Part shown: positions 14,601 through 23,532 of the stretch, piece after piece
Layout: every line of letters begins with the position of its first letter
Numbering within the stretch: position 1 is the stretch's first letter
Assembly (NCBI GenBank): GCA_013399115.1
Contig: VXAA01002996.1
Coordinates: 129,078-193,077 of the forward strand
From: Anseranas semipalmata
Taxonomy: Eukaryota > Chordata > Aves > Anseriformes > Anseranatidae
Length of the DNA stretch: 64,000 nucleotides
Direction: 5' to 3'
The notes under the pieces: model-generated
What the model was told of the DNA's origin: nothing
The model's database searches: none
Seen by the model: only the letters and a program-made list of their open reading frames with translations
Made by a program: the position numbers and the translations under genes

Positions 14601-16459
14601 GTACAAAACTGCTGGTACTGGTATGTGTAATGCTGTTTGTGTCAGTGAAACAGCCCGTGAGAAAAGATAAAAGGCCTTTAGCTAGGGGTGACTTCTGGGC
14701 TCCTTCACAGGCCTGCTGCCAGTTAAGAGGAAAGAGTATCTACTGCAGCTTAAGCTGGGTTGAGGGGAAAAAGGGCAGTAAGGGCTGCATGGTGTGATTG
14801 CTCTGGAAGGAAAACTATAATTATGTGGAATAATGTGATGAATTTTTTATAATGGACGTACAAACACACTGAGCTTTATTGATTCACCTGTAATGTACAC
14901 ATTATGTTATAAATCATTAATTTGAGAATTTAGAGGTTTTTTACATTTGAAGCTCTTGTTCTGCTGGTTCCCAAACACTCACATATTGAAGAATGAAAGC
15001 ATCAATTTTCCTCAAGTAGATTGATTGCTCAGATGCAAGAATTTATCATTTTTTCCCCAGGGACTATAGCAAAGGAAGAGCTGCAGCTTTGATCTCAGCG
15101 ACTGGCAGCCTCCTCTATTCCTCTGGCATGTACTTTCAATTTTTTAAGGAAAAATGAAAAAACTGACTTTTGTGGCATTCTCTCTGCTCATTTCTTAGCC
15201 ACGTCCTTTCTGCACAAGAGATTTTTAGATATGGTTCCATAGATGTTTCATCATATTGTTCCGTACCCCGATGTTAACACTTATTCCTGTTAAAGTGCTG
15301 AAGGAGCTGTGGCAGAAACAAGGCTGTTAAAGGTAGATGTGAAATGTAAAGTGCGCATGTATGTAAGAAAATGACACTTGGTACAGCAGAACAGATTAGA
15401 ACAGAGGGCAGAGAAGATAGCCTATGGAGAACTGTGGAAAACATTGGCATATTATCAGCATCTGAATTAATCATTTGTGTCCACAGTGTGAAGCAGAGAG
15501 GTTATAAGCCTGAAGGAAGGTGCAGTTTGAGTTTTACTCTGCTATCATCTGCATGTAACCTCAAACTCCTGCTGAGATTTGTGTAGCTTCCTACCCTTCT
15601 CCCACGCTACTCAAGGCAGGTTGTGTTGACTGTAAGCTGAAGCTTATGGTTATACACAAATTACTTGGGAAGATACAATCTAGATCCTGAAATACTTTGT
15701 AGAAAATATTTCACATAGAGCTTTGCAAAACCTGGCAGCCAGGGAGACCTGCTGCTCTGCATTCCTTCCTCTGCTCATCACTTTTTAAAATCATGTATGC
15801 ATTACCATCCTTAAAACACCTGCGTCTTGGAGGCCATGGTAACACAACAGAAGGGCGGGGATGGTTTTCACTGTGTATCACTCACCTCTCTCCTGCCGAG
15901 CGCTGGGTGCCTTCCAGTTGTTAAATCTTATTCACAGATGGTACTGCCCGGCTCATTTTTCACCTACAATAAAGCAGAGCCTTTAGGACCTACTTTCATG
16001 GGAAATGACAAGATGTGGACTGCAGGCTGGAGGAAGGCTTCAGAAAAAAATCCTGAAATGTGGACTGCACCTTTCTGCCAGCTAGGTTTACTACTGGGGG
16101 AGGGACAGAAACAGAGAAGCCTGGAGAGCAGGTGAATTACACCTGAGATGCTTATTTTAACTAATATACAGTTTATATGCTTATTATAACTCATATACTT
16201 TAGCTATGGCTTGTATTTCCCCTCCCAGCCCAGTCAAGGACCCCTCTGGGGAGGCAAGGGCAGGGACCAGCAAACGGGGCTCAAGCGTCTGTGCTGAGGA
16301 GCTTACAAAAGCCGGGGGGGCGACGACACGACACCCAACGCCACCCGGGAGGGGAGCAGCTCCTGCTTTCACACCCGGCCTTCCTCCCCGGCCTCGGCCC
16401 CGGCTTCCCCGCGGGGGCGGCCGCGCACCTCCGCCGGCGGCGGGCAGNCCCTGTCCAAC

Positions 16460-16524
16460 ATGGTCGCCGCTCACACCTCCCATTCCTCATCCTCCGGCGA
16501 GTGGATCGCTTGCCTGGATAAAAG
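16460..16524 (+). CDS. RAPGEF4: RAPGEF4 coding exon 1 (residues 1-21 plus 2 nt)
   Basis: This exon encodes the start of EPAC2 isoform A: MVAAHTSHSSSSGEWIACLD, then K and the first two bases of Arg22. The ATG has a strong Kozak context (A at -3, G at +4: CAACATGG). The exon ends AAAAG|GTATCG, a good donor with phase 2, matching the single base taken from exon 2 to complete Arg22 (AG+A). The Ser-rich stretch at residues 7-12 followed by EWIACLDKRP is, from memory, characteristic of vertebrate EPAC2A. It lies inside the CpG island, so this is the long isoform promoter. Isoforms that lack CNB-A use later promoters outside what I can identify here. Base 16448, 12 bases upstream of the ATG, is an N. 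Confidence 0.95.
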
Positions 16525-16594
16525 GTATCGGCACGTTCCCAGGAGCGGCTGCGGAGGGATGCTGCGTGCGTGTAACCTGCCCCCGGCATGCACG

Positions 16595-16634
16595 GGTGTG
16601 TGTGTGTGTGTGCGTGTGTGTGTGTATGTATGTG
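16595..16634. repeat. (TG)n microsatellite, interrupted
   Basis: A 40-base alternating purine-pyrimidine tract, TG repeats with one CG interruption and two TA interruptions at the end, begins 70 bases after the exon 1 donor inside the CpG island. Such tracts can adopt Z-DNA when transcribed upstream sequence generates negative supercoiling. It is likely length-polymorphic. Confidence 0.9.
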
Positions 16635-16712
16635 CTGATCGCCCCGGCTCCCCGTCAGATGCCGCCTTACATAAGGAGCGTGCAGGTGGGAAGCAAAATG
16701 CCCGGAGGAAGC

Positions 16713-16753
16713 NNNNNNNNNNNNNNNNNNNNNNNNNNNNNNNNNNNNNNNNN
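16713..16753. other. assembly gap (41 N)
   Basis: A run of 41 N lies about 190 bases downstream of exon 1 in the most GC-rich part of the window. The length may be nominal. The flanks (CGGAGGAAGC and GAAGCGCTGC) give no sign of an exon boundary, but promoter-proximal sequence may be missing. Confidence 0.95.
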
Positions 16754-16949
16754 GAAGCGCTGCTGGCAGCAGAGGGGACGGGCCGTCCCCCGGGACAGCT
16801 GCTCTGCGCCGCGGCCCGGAAAATGCTGCACGTGGTGGAGGAGGGGGAGCGCCGGGGCGGGCAGAGGGCGCCGGGAGCCTGGGGCTGCCGGGCGGGGACC
16901 CGCGGTGCCCGCCATGGCGGACCCGCTGCCCGCGGCGCTCGCTCCCGGT

Positions 16950-17115
16950 TTCCCCCCCCCGCACCGCGCCTCGCCTCACAGCCCCTCACCTCTCCTCACA
17001 GCCCTTCATCGCCTCGCAGCCCCGCACCGCCCCTCGCCTCCCCTCACCGCCCCGCTCCGCCGCTCACCTCAGCGCCCCTCGCCTCACCTCAGCGCGCGGC
17101 CCCTCCCAGTCGCCT
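16950..17115. repeat. C-rich CCTCAC/CCTCGC degenerate minisatellite
   Basis: About 165 bases are built from irregular copies of units such as GCCTCACAG, CCCCTCGCCT and CACCTCAGCGCC. The + strand is almost free of G outside CpG and CAG steps, giving strong strand asymmetry (C-rich on +, G-rich on -). It lies within intron 1, about 430 bases after exon 1. No coding role is apparent. The open frames that traverse it are compositional artefacts. Confidence 0.7.
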
Positions 17116-17406
17116 CACGGTCGGGCGGGAAGGGCCGGACCCCGGCCCCAGAGCGCTCCGTGCCGCGGGCAGGTGCAGGACTGTTGGCCGAAGGGGGCGG
17201 AAAAAGAAAATCTATCCGCCCAGAAGGAGGCGGCCGGCCCTCAGGGAGCCCTCGGCCGCCTCTCGGACCGGGGCCGGCGGCTGTCCCGCACTCCGGCAGG
17301 AGCCTTTGCCGCGGGTCAGGTCCGGGCGGGCGGCAGCACTGGGAGGGCGGGAGCGTGTGCCCAGAGGCGGTGTGTGCGCTTTAAAAATACAGGCAAATGA
17401 TTTATC

Positions 17407-17425
17407 TTTTTTTTTTTTTTTTTTT
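17407..17425. repeat. poly-T tract (19 T) at CpG-island edge
   Basis: Nineteen T, followed by AAATAAATCC, mark the abrupt change from GC-rich to AT-rich sequence at the 3' edge of the CpG island. It may act as a nucleosome-disfavouring boundary, or be the remnant tail of an antisense insertion. No target-site duplication was recognised. Confidence 0.8.
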
Positions 17426-17554
17426 AAATAAATCCTTCGGAGTGCTTTCCGTGGGTGTAGGGGAATAAAGTGAGTCTTGCAGTGGTGCGTGGTTTGCCAT
17501 ATTACTACCATTAACACTTACTGGATGAGTTCAAAAGTGAAGTCATTTGATTTC

Positions 17555-17745
17555 TGAACGCTCACCGTGTCTCCTGTAGCCTAAGAAAATATTTAACAAA
17601 AATGAGCCCGCAGCCACTACACAGTTCGAACAAAGCCCTCGGAGAGCACTGACCTAGGCAGAGGTGCAGCGGTTCGCTGAGCGCCGTCAGCTGGGCTCTG
17701 ACGGCTGATGTCGCCTGGGGCCCGGTTATCGGCACAACCCGCTGC
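17555..17745. promoter_or_regulatory. secondary CpG cluster in intron 1
   Basis: After the poly-T boundary the CpG density rises again for about 190 bases, with clusters such as GCGGTTCGCTGAGCGCCGTC and CGGTTATCGGC. Surrounding sequence is CpG-poor. A retained CpG cluster separated from the main island suggests an unmethylated shore element or an intronic enhancer near the promoter. No transcription factor assignment is justified from this alone. Confidence 0.4.
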
Positions 17746-18044
17746 ATGTGCACAGAGACACTTGCTCCTCTCATCAGTTCTGCCATTTCCAGGTAACTCC
17801 TGGTGTTCTCAGGACTGCACCTCCAAGCATGTTTTCCTTAACAGTCCAAGCAGCAAGCTGTGAGGAGCTCATGAAACTTTTGGTCTAGGCACCCACCACA
17901 AATGCTGTCAGTCAGCCTCCCTGATCCTCCTCTGTCATACTTAACTTAAAAAAAACTGACCTCTTGGAGCTTAAATAATGTGTATAAATGTTGACAGTAC
18001 TCTAAATGTGAATGCAAACACCTGGTGATGGTAACCTAGCCATA

Positions 18045-18078
18045 ATAAATAAATAAATAAATAAATAAATAAAAATAA
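18045..18078. repeat. (AAAT)n microsatellite
   Basis: About eight tandem AAAT units (TAAATAAATAAAT...), with one imperfect unit at the end. Intronic, and likely length-variable between individuals. Confidence 0.95.
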
Positions 18079-18332
18079 AGTGAAGCAGAGGGCCTGGTTC
18101 TCCACTCTGTAAACTGACATCGGGCGGGTGTGAAGAAGCATAGTACAAGTGCCAGTACTTTTAAATAGGTGGTCCTGCCATTTCTCAGCTTACTTAAATG
18201 CAACACATTGTGACATCCAAACTGTAAAACAAAATTCAGGGGCTCGTGCTCAATGAGATGCATAGCCTTGGGTTGTGAATGATATTTTTAGGAAACACAA
18301 GTGAGGTATTTCATTTAGGAATCTCTCTGCTG

Positions 18333-18382
18333 TTTGATGATATTGAAGGTCTTTTCCAACTTAAGTGATTCTATGATTCTAT
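18333..18382 (+). mobile_element. CR1 LINE 3' end, short fragment
   Basis: TTTGATGATATTGAAGGTC followed by TTTTCCAACTTAAGTGATTC and TATGATTCTATATG is the CR1 3' terminus with its octamer tail. The tail grades into a TATGTATGTATATATG low-complexity stretch, probably expanded from the terminal repeats. Same orientation as RAPGEF4. Confidence 0.8.
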
Positions 18383-19146
18383 ATGTATGTATATATGTAA
18401 AATTAATATACTGGCCATTTCTTGTAATGGGAATTTCATTAGAGCTGTTAAGATGAAACTTTTTCTTCCTTTTCTGTTAATTGGTATAAGCTAGTAGCAC
18501 CTGTTTGTTGAGTGGGAAGAATCACTTCTAGTTGCCCTGAAGGATTATTTATTATCCTTCTTTTCCAGAAGGCAATCTGGGTATGAGAGAAACCTAGGAT
18601 ATGAGAGATTGCAGGATTTTTCCTAGTCTCTGCTGTGCTTTGTTTTGTTATCATAGGAAATACACTTGCAGACTTTGTTCTGTTTTTCCATTTTAAAAAT
18701 ACTGTTCAAACTATGTTGGAAAAGTACTACAGAAGTCTAAGCACTATTAGATAAAGCATTTTAAATTAATTTACACATTTGTACTTCTAGAGTGTATTTC
18801 TTTTCTATAGATGGTCTATCAACTTTCTCAGTTGAATTATGTAATTTGTATGTGTTTAAAGCCTTTTAAAAATCCTCTAGTGTTTCTAAACTAGGTGTGG
18901 ATCCTGTAAATACAGGATCATTCAATGAGTCAATTCTCTGTAGGAAACCCTCTGTTTTTATTAAATATTTAGGATAGTTTTTATATGTTTTAGTTAATAA
19001 ATTTATAGGAAGGCGGTTCTAAAATTGGTATGTTTTAGAATTTTAGGAGAGCCTCAGCAAAGACAGTTAAAATGGCATATAATATGGATTATCCAACTTC
19101 ATTCTTTAAAAAATGGAGAATTAAACTATAAATGGAAATAGCAAAA

Positions 19147-19206
19147 TATATCATGTACATTAATGATGTATTTCAGTATTTCATGTACAGTAATGACATA
19201 TTTTGT
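19147..19206. repeat. imperfect 30-bp tandem duplication
   Basis: Two adjacent copies share TCATGTACA(T/G)TAATGA(T/C)(G/A)TATTT; copy 1 is at 19147-19176 and copy 2 at 19177-19206. A few differences show it is not recent. Intronic, with no function suggested. Confidence 0.75.
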
Positions 19207-20577
19207 ATATGTTCTTCATGCTTTTTTTTCCCGAAGTCACGTGGACTAGAACTACTAACATCTAAAATGAGAGCACATATATAACAAATGAAGAACCACC
19301 AAAACGTTTTAAGAGAAATGTTATTACTACGTAGGGTACTGTGGGCTAGGGACACCAGTGCTTCAACCATGCAACTTCTATATGTGGTTACTAACCACAA
19401 AAGCCAAAGGTCAGCACTTAAAAATCAAATACAGAGGATGGTGTAAAGTCACAAGTGCAAAGGTACGGAAATGCAGGAACAAAGGTCAGAAAACTGCTCT
19501 GTCAAGAACGGTTTATTTTTGCAGGAGAGAGAGATGATCAGCAGAGAGCAACTGTACATCCTGCTTGTACCTGGAGATGTAAATAATACGTGTTTTAAGG
19601 AAACCAGTCCTTTTAAGTAAATAGTTGCCTTACCACTGATTCCTAGGGAGCAGAAGCTTGCCTACTGTCTTAGCATTTTCTCTATGTCCAGTCTGCACAC
19701 AATTGAAAAAAGGTTGCTGATTTATGCAACTGTGTGTATTTAGCTTAGGAACAATGTCTAACCTACTCTAACGGTTTCTTTCACACCAAAGACTGTCTAA
19801 CCAGGAAATGTCAATGTTGACATATAATTAGTGAATGGTAGGTGAAGTATTTTTTACATAGCTTTTATTTTTCTAAGCCTGATCACAGTTTTGAATTCAA
19901 TTAAGGGTTTTAATTGGATTCAAATACAAATTCTTAATGATGTACAGCATTCACAACAGTCAGAGATCCCAGGATTTCATAGCTGCCTGCGGCATCCTCT
20001 GTTTTCCTCTGTATTAGACATAACCTTCAGTGCCTTAGCAGACTGGAGGAGCAGATCACAGAGCAAAGCATGTAACTTGGCTAGCCTGTTGTGCTATGAA
20101 TGTTGTGATCCTTGCTCAGCTGTTTATAAATTATTTAAATATGAATGGGCGTTCTAAGGCCATGTTGTACATACTGAACTTTTACATCCTCGCCGTTCTG
20201 GTAGACCTTAGACTTGCATTATTTACCTCTAACAAAACCAAAATAACATACAGGATAATATCTCAGATCTGTACCAGGCTCCCACAGATTTGAGTATAAG
20301 TTCAGACTGAAGCTGTGTAACAGCAACAAATTTGAATCAGGGTTTGTCTTGTAGTTCATTATCTTTGAGATTAAGTTATTCTTACATGCTTAGCAGTCAA
20401 TTGGTTTCTTGTAAGTATACAGATAGGCTAGAATAAAGATCTGATATTCTGAAAGAATTGTAGAAGAAATAAGGAAGATTATTTTGCTCAGGTTGTCATT
20501 CTGTACAACTTTGTAATTGTCTCAAAGATAATGGGATATAGACTTAGACAATATTGTGAATATGTTCTTAGTAACAT

Positions 20578-20673
20578 GGTTTAGTGGAGGACTTGGTAGT
20601 GTTAGGTTATCGGCTGGACTGGATGATCTTGGAGGTCTTTACCAAGCTAAATGGTTCTGTGATTCTGTGATAT
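20578..20673 (+). mobile_element. CR1 LINE 3' end
   Basis: The segment contains GTGTTAGGTTATCGGCTGGA, CTGGATGATCTTGGAGGTCT and a tail TGGTTCTGTGATTCTGTGAT. This is the classic avian CR1 terminus, better preserved than the copies at 3.3 and 18.3 kb. It is 5'-truncated, as nearly all CR1 copies are, and in the same orientation as RAPGEF4. Confidence 0.88.
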
Positions 20674-21064
20674 TTTAGAATTTCTTTACAACACTTTTAT
20701 TTACTTTTAAAATATATTGCTATAAGATCTGTAAATAAGAAAATATAGAAATATAGAAAATAAGAAAAAAACATACACCGATTGCTATATATTTTAAATT
20801 TCTAGCCTTGCTTTTTATTTAAAACAAATCCACAGAAATAACACCATCATTTTTCACTTAGTTTGGATCTGAACAAAATCATGGACATACACTGCAGCTC
20901 CTGTTGGCCTGCGTACTTGGCATTTCCTTTCTGTATGTAGTATGTGGCTAAGCTGCTGCATGCGTAGATCGAGTCTGCGTGGGGATGTATCAGCAGCAAG
21001 CACCAGGATGTACAAACTCAAAGACAGAGCAGTACAGGCATAGCCTAAGTACTTTCTAACACTC

Positions 21065-21177
21065 ATGCAAAGGTGCAATCTTCCGAGTGTGATGAATAAT
21101 AACAAATTTATCTTTCCGCATCATGCAGCTCATTTTCTAGTCCAGTGCAAAGGTGCAGCCTTTGATGAATAATAAAA
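21065..21177. repeat. diverged local duplication
   Basis: TGCAAAGGTGCAATCTTCCG...GTGATGAATAATAACAAA recurs about 80 bases later as TGCAAAGGTGCAGCCTTTGATGAATAATAAAA. The second copy has a short internal deletion. This is an old segmental duplication within intron 1, with no coding content. Confidence 0.7.
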
Positions 21178-23263
21178 AAGCCCTTTTTCTTTCCACGTCT
21201 CCTCAGAGAGACCAAAATGATTGTTAATATAGTCTGCCATAAGCTTGTAGCTCTCTTCATTTTATCGAATATATGAATTCAAAATAAGTCACAATGAGAG
21301 CAGGAGTTGTATTTAGAGCAAATTCAAACTGTTTTATTCTCTGCAACCAGAGGCTTAAGCATCTCTAGTATCAACTTGTATTTGTTATGTTTGGTTGCAG
21401 TAAGTTATGCACTTGTTCTATGGACATGTGTTAAGAGAAAGAAAAAATGATTGCCCTAACATTAACGTGTATAAACATTGTCATGGCTCACCAGAGCAGA
21501 CTAGTACATGCGTATGTCATTTGGGCCATGATATATTCAAGTTCAGTGGGTAGTCTTGTGAAGTGGCCACATGATTGGTGTGGTACTCTTGCAACTGTAG
21601 GTTTTGTCTATTACCAGACGAAAACTGGAAAGCTATCTAAACTGTCATTGCCTGAATTATTTCTGGCACGTTGTTAGGATTTTTTCTCTAAAATCCTGTA
21701 TTCTGAACAGAATATTGTGCAACATTAATTATGTTGCATGTTATTTAGCACTGCTGTCCTTTTTTTGTCCTTTCCTTTGAGGGCCTACTTCTTGTCTACT
21801 ACCATTGAGGTTTTTTTTTCTGTAGTCTTGTCAGTCATATTTGCATTGCCAGGGCATTGTGAAGGCTGGATACGACCAAAATGGAAAAAGCTTGTAGTTG
21901 CATGAAGATTCCTGCACTCATGGAGGAGAAAAAGATTAATGACTTTTACACTATTCTAACACGGAAATGTAGATTTCATTGAAAATAGTCTGTGTTCATT
22001 GAAAATCTCTTAGTTTTGTATTGGTAGAAGTGGGAGGGTTGATTAAAAAAAAATATATGTCCACAAATGGACTGGTTTTGATGTTTTTACTTTTTTCATA
22101 AAGAATTATTTTGCAGGTTAAATTTCTTCTATAACAAAAGTTCATATTCCAGCAGAAGAATAAAAACCCAACAAACCAGCTAATTGAAATCATGTCCTCA
22201 GAGTCAGGTGACCACCAGATATCTATCAACGTACAATACTTTATACAAGTATTTTTCTTATCCAGTGTGAAATCTGTTTTTGTCTACATCTTACTATTTG
22301 ATGCATTGTCATTGTTATGATGCTTCATTGTTCTGTTAGTATCTTCTGCCCTGTATTTGTCATGATCACAACTCTTACTATTCCTGCGGCTTTGTAAGTA
22401 TCCTCAATGAATGCTTCCTGAATTGACTTTGTACTTGATCTTTGAATTCAGCAGCTGTCAAAATGTATGCATGTCAATGTAAATCTATAGAGGTTATTTC
22501 TTAGTTGTTCTAAGTTTTAAATTGTCATTATCTGTAACAACACAGACCTTAAATGAGTAAAGGTGCCTTTAGCATAGTGTATTTGTGGATGGCAGAGGCC
22601 AGAGTTTGAATCAAAGTATATCATCACTTGTGCATATTGTTCAATTATAAATTTCATTTGCAATGTATCCAAGAGTCTGTCTTCATACAGAAGTGCTTTT
22701 AATGTCTATTATGAAGCTGCAGTGCTGGTTAATGTAATTTCATCCATCTCTACTTATATCAAATGGTTTGTCAACTGTCCTGAGCTATGAAAGTTAGAGG
22801 GTTTATTCAATCAAGTTTAGTCACGCCTCAGTTGCAAGGCATGCACCATACATAAACATTTTTAGAAATGAAAGGTGAAAATTTCCTTGCAATTTTTTTC
22901 CCTTGAAGTATTTTGTCTTTTTAAAAAGCATATGAAGATTAAAAAAATGTTTTATATTGTTTCCTTTATAGCTGTATTGTTCAAATAATGTATTTTTAAC
23001 TTGAAATAAATCTTTATGAATATCATTGCTTAATAAATACGTGGTTTGCCATTCCACTGTTTATACAGATCTAAAAATTGACCTGTTGGAAGGATGCATG
23101 ATTTGTAGAGGTGGGTGTGTAAAGAAGTGAAGCATACTCGATTGTCTGTCCGACTCTCCAATAGTTTTTCAGTGCTTTGGCCAAACAAAGTTCAAGGCAC
23201 AAATACAATTAAGTGAGTAATATAATAATGAAATGTGTGTGTAGGTAAAGGAGAGACCCCCGT

Positions 23264-23337
23264 ATTTGCATCGTCTGGCCATCACTGGGGAAAACAGAAC
23301 TCAGTGGATACAAATTCCGTCTGACAGCAGCTGACAG
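23264..23337. promoter_or_regulatory. possible enhancer: POU octamer plus TGACAG pair
   Basis: A perfect octamer ATTTGCAT (23264-23271) is followed about 50 bases later by TGACAG-CAGCTG-TGACAG, two TALE-type (MEIS/TGIF) half sites at 23322-23327 and 23332-23337 around an E-box CAGCTG (23328-23333). Such motif mixes are common in neural enhancers. Each motif occurs often by chance, so only the clustering is notable. It lies in intron 1, 6.8 kb downstream of exon 1. Confidence 0.25.
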
Positions 23338-23508
23338 GCAGCCAGTCTGCATTTAACTGACTGGTCAATCAGTACCTGCGTAGATCGGGATTATCTACAG
23401 CATATTGTGGGCCTTGCATAGCAGGACATAAGAAATTATCACAGAGGTTGTGGGTGTAAGTGACAGTAGTAATTTGTTGGAAACTAAGCATTGGCAGTTT
23501 TGCTTGTG

Positions 23509-23532
23509 TTTTTTTTTTTTTTTTTTTTTTTT
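23509..23532. repeat. poly-T tract (24 T)
   Basis: This is the longest uninterrupted homopolymer seen in the window. It could be the poly-A tail of a retroposed sequence inserted on the - strand. CR1 elements do not leave poly-A, so CR1 would not explain it. I did not find a recognisable retrocopy or target-site duplication beside it. Shorter poly-T tracts occur at 28252-28266, 33281-33297 and 58001-58017. Confidence 0.85.

Larger units (their letters stand above)
1..16199. other. upstream flank of RAPGEF4, no recognised gene
   Basis: This is about 16 kb of AT-rich DNA with dense stop codons in all frames. The open frames here are short and match no family I recognise; the longest are 113 residues on + near 2413 and 123 residues on - near 8655. 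What I can point to is one CR1 tail near 3.3 kb, a 20-codon exon-like segment at 3734-3795, and an antisense open segment at 8304-8659. In mammals PDK1 and ITGA6 lie upstream of RAPGEF4, and I looked for the PDK1 C-terminal exon without finding it. The remainder reads as intergenic sequence, possibly containing distal regulatory elements I cannot identify by eye. Confidence 0.6.
16200..17390 (+). promoter_or_regulatory. RAPGEF4: CpG-island promoter of RAPGEF4
   Basis: Composition changes abruptly from AT-rich to strongly GC- and CpG-rich, and reverts just before the poly-T tract at 17407. The island covers the first coding exon and both flanks, as expected for a TATA-less CpG-island promoter. 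Sp1-type GC boxes are visible, including GGGGGCGG at 16413-16420, about 40 bases before the start codon, and GGGCGG cores near 16856, 17196 and 17327. I see no convincing TATA box close to the ATG. The transcription start cannot be placed from sequence alone. One N (16448) and a 41-base gap interrupt the island. Long GC-driven open frames cross it on both strands and are not real proteins. Confidence 0.85.

Noticed and set aside
15390..15410. ACAGAGGGCAGAG as a third CTCF-like site
   Set aside because: About four mismatches to the core consensus, too weak to list.
16206..17384. Very long open frame (392 codons) across the CpG island on +, and several others on both strands
   Set aside because: Stop codons are rare simply because the DNA is GC-rich. 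The frames cross the exon 1 splice donor, a TG microsatellite, the N gap and the C-rich minisatellite, and encode low-complexity Pro/Arg/Ala/Gly sequence. Only the 65-base exon 1 within one frame is supported by homology and splice sites.
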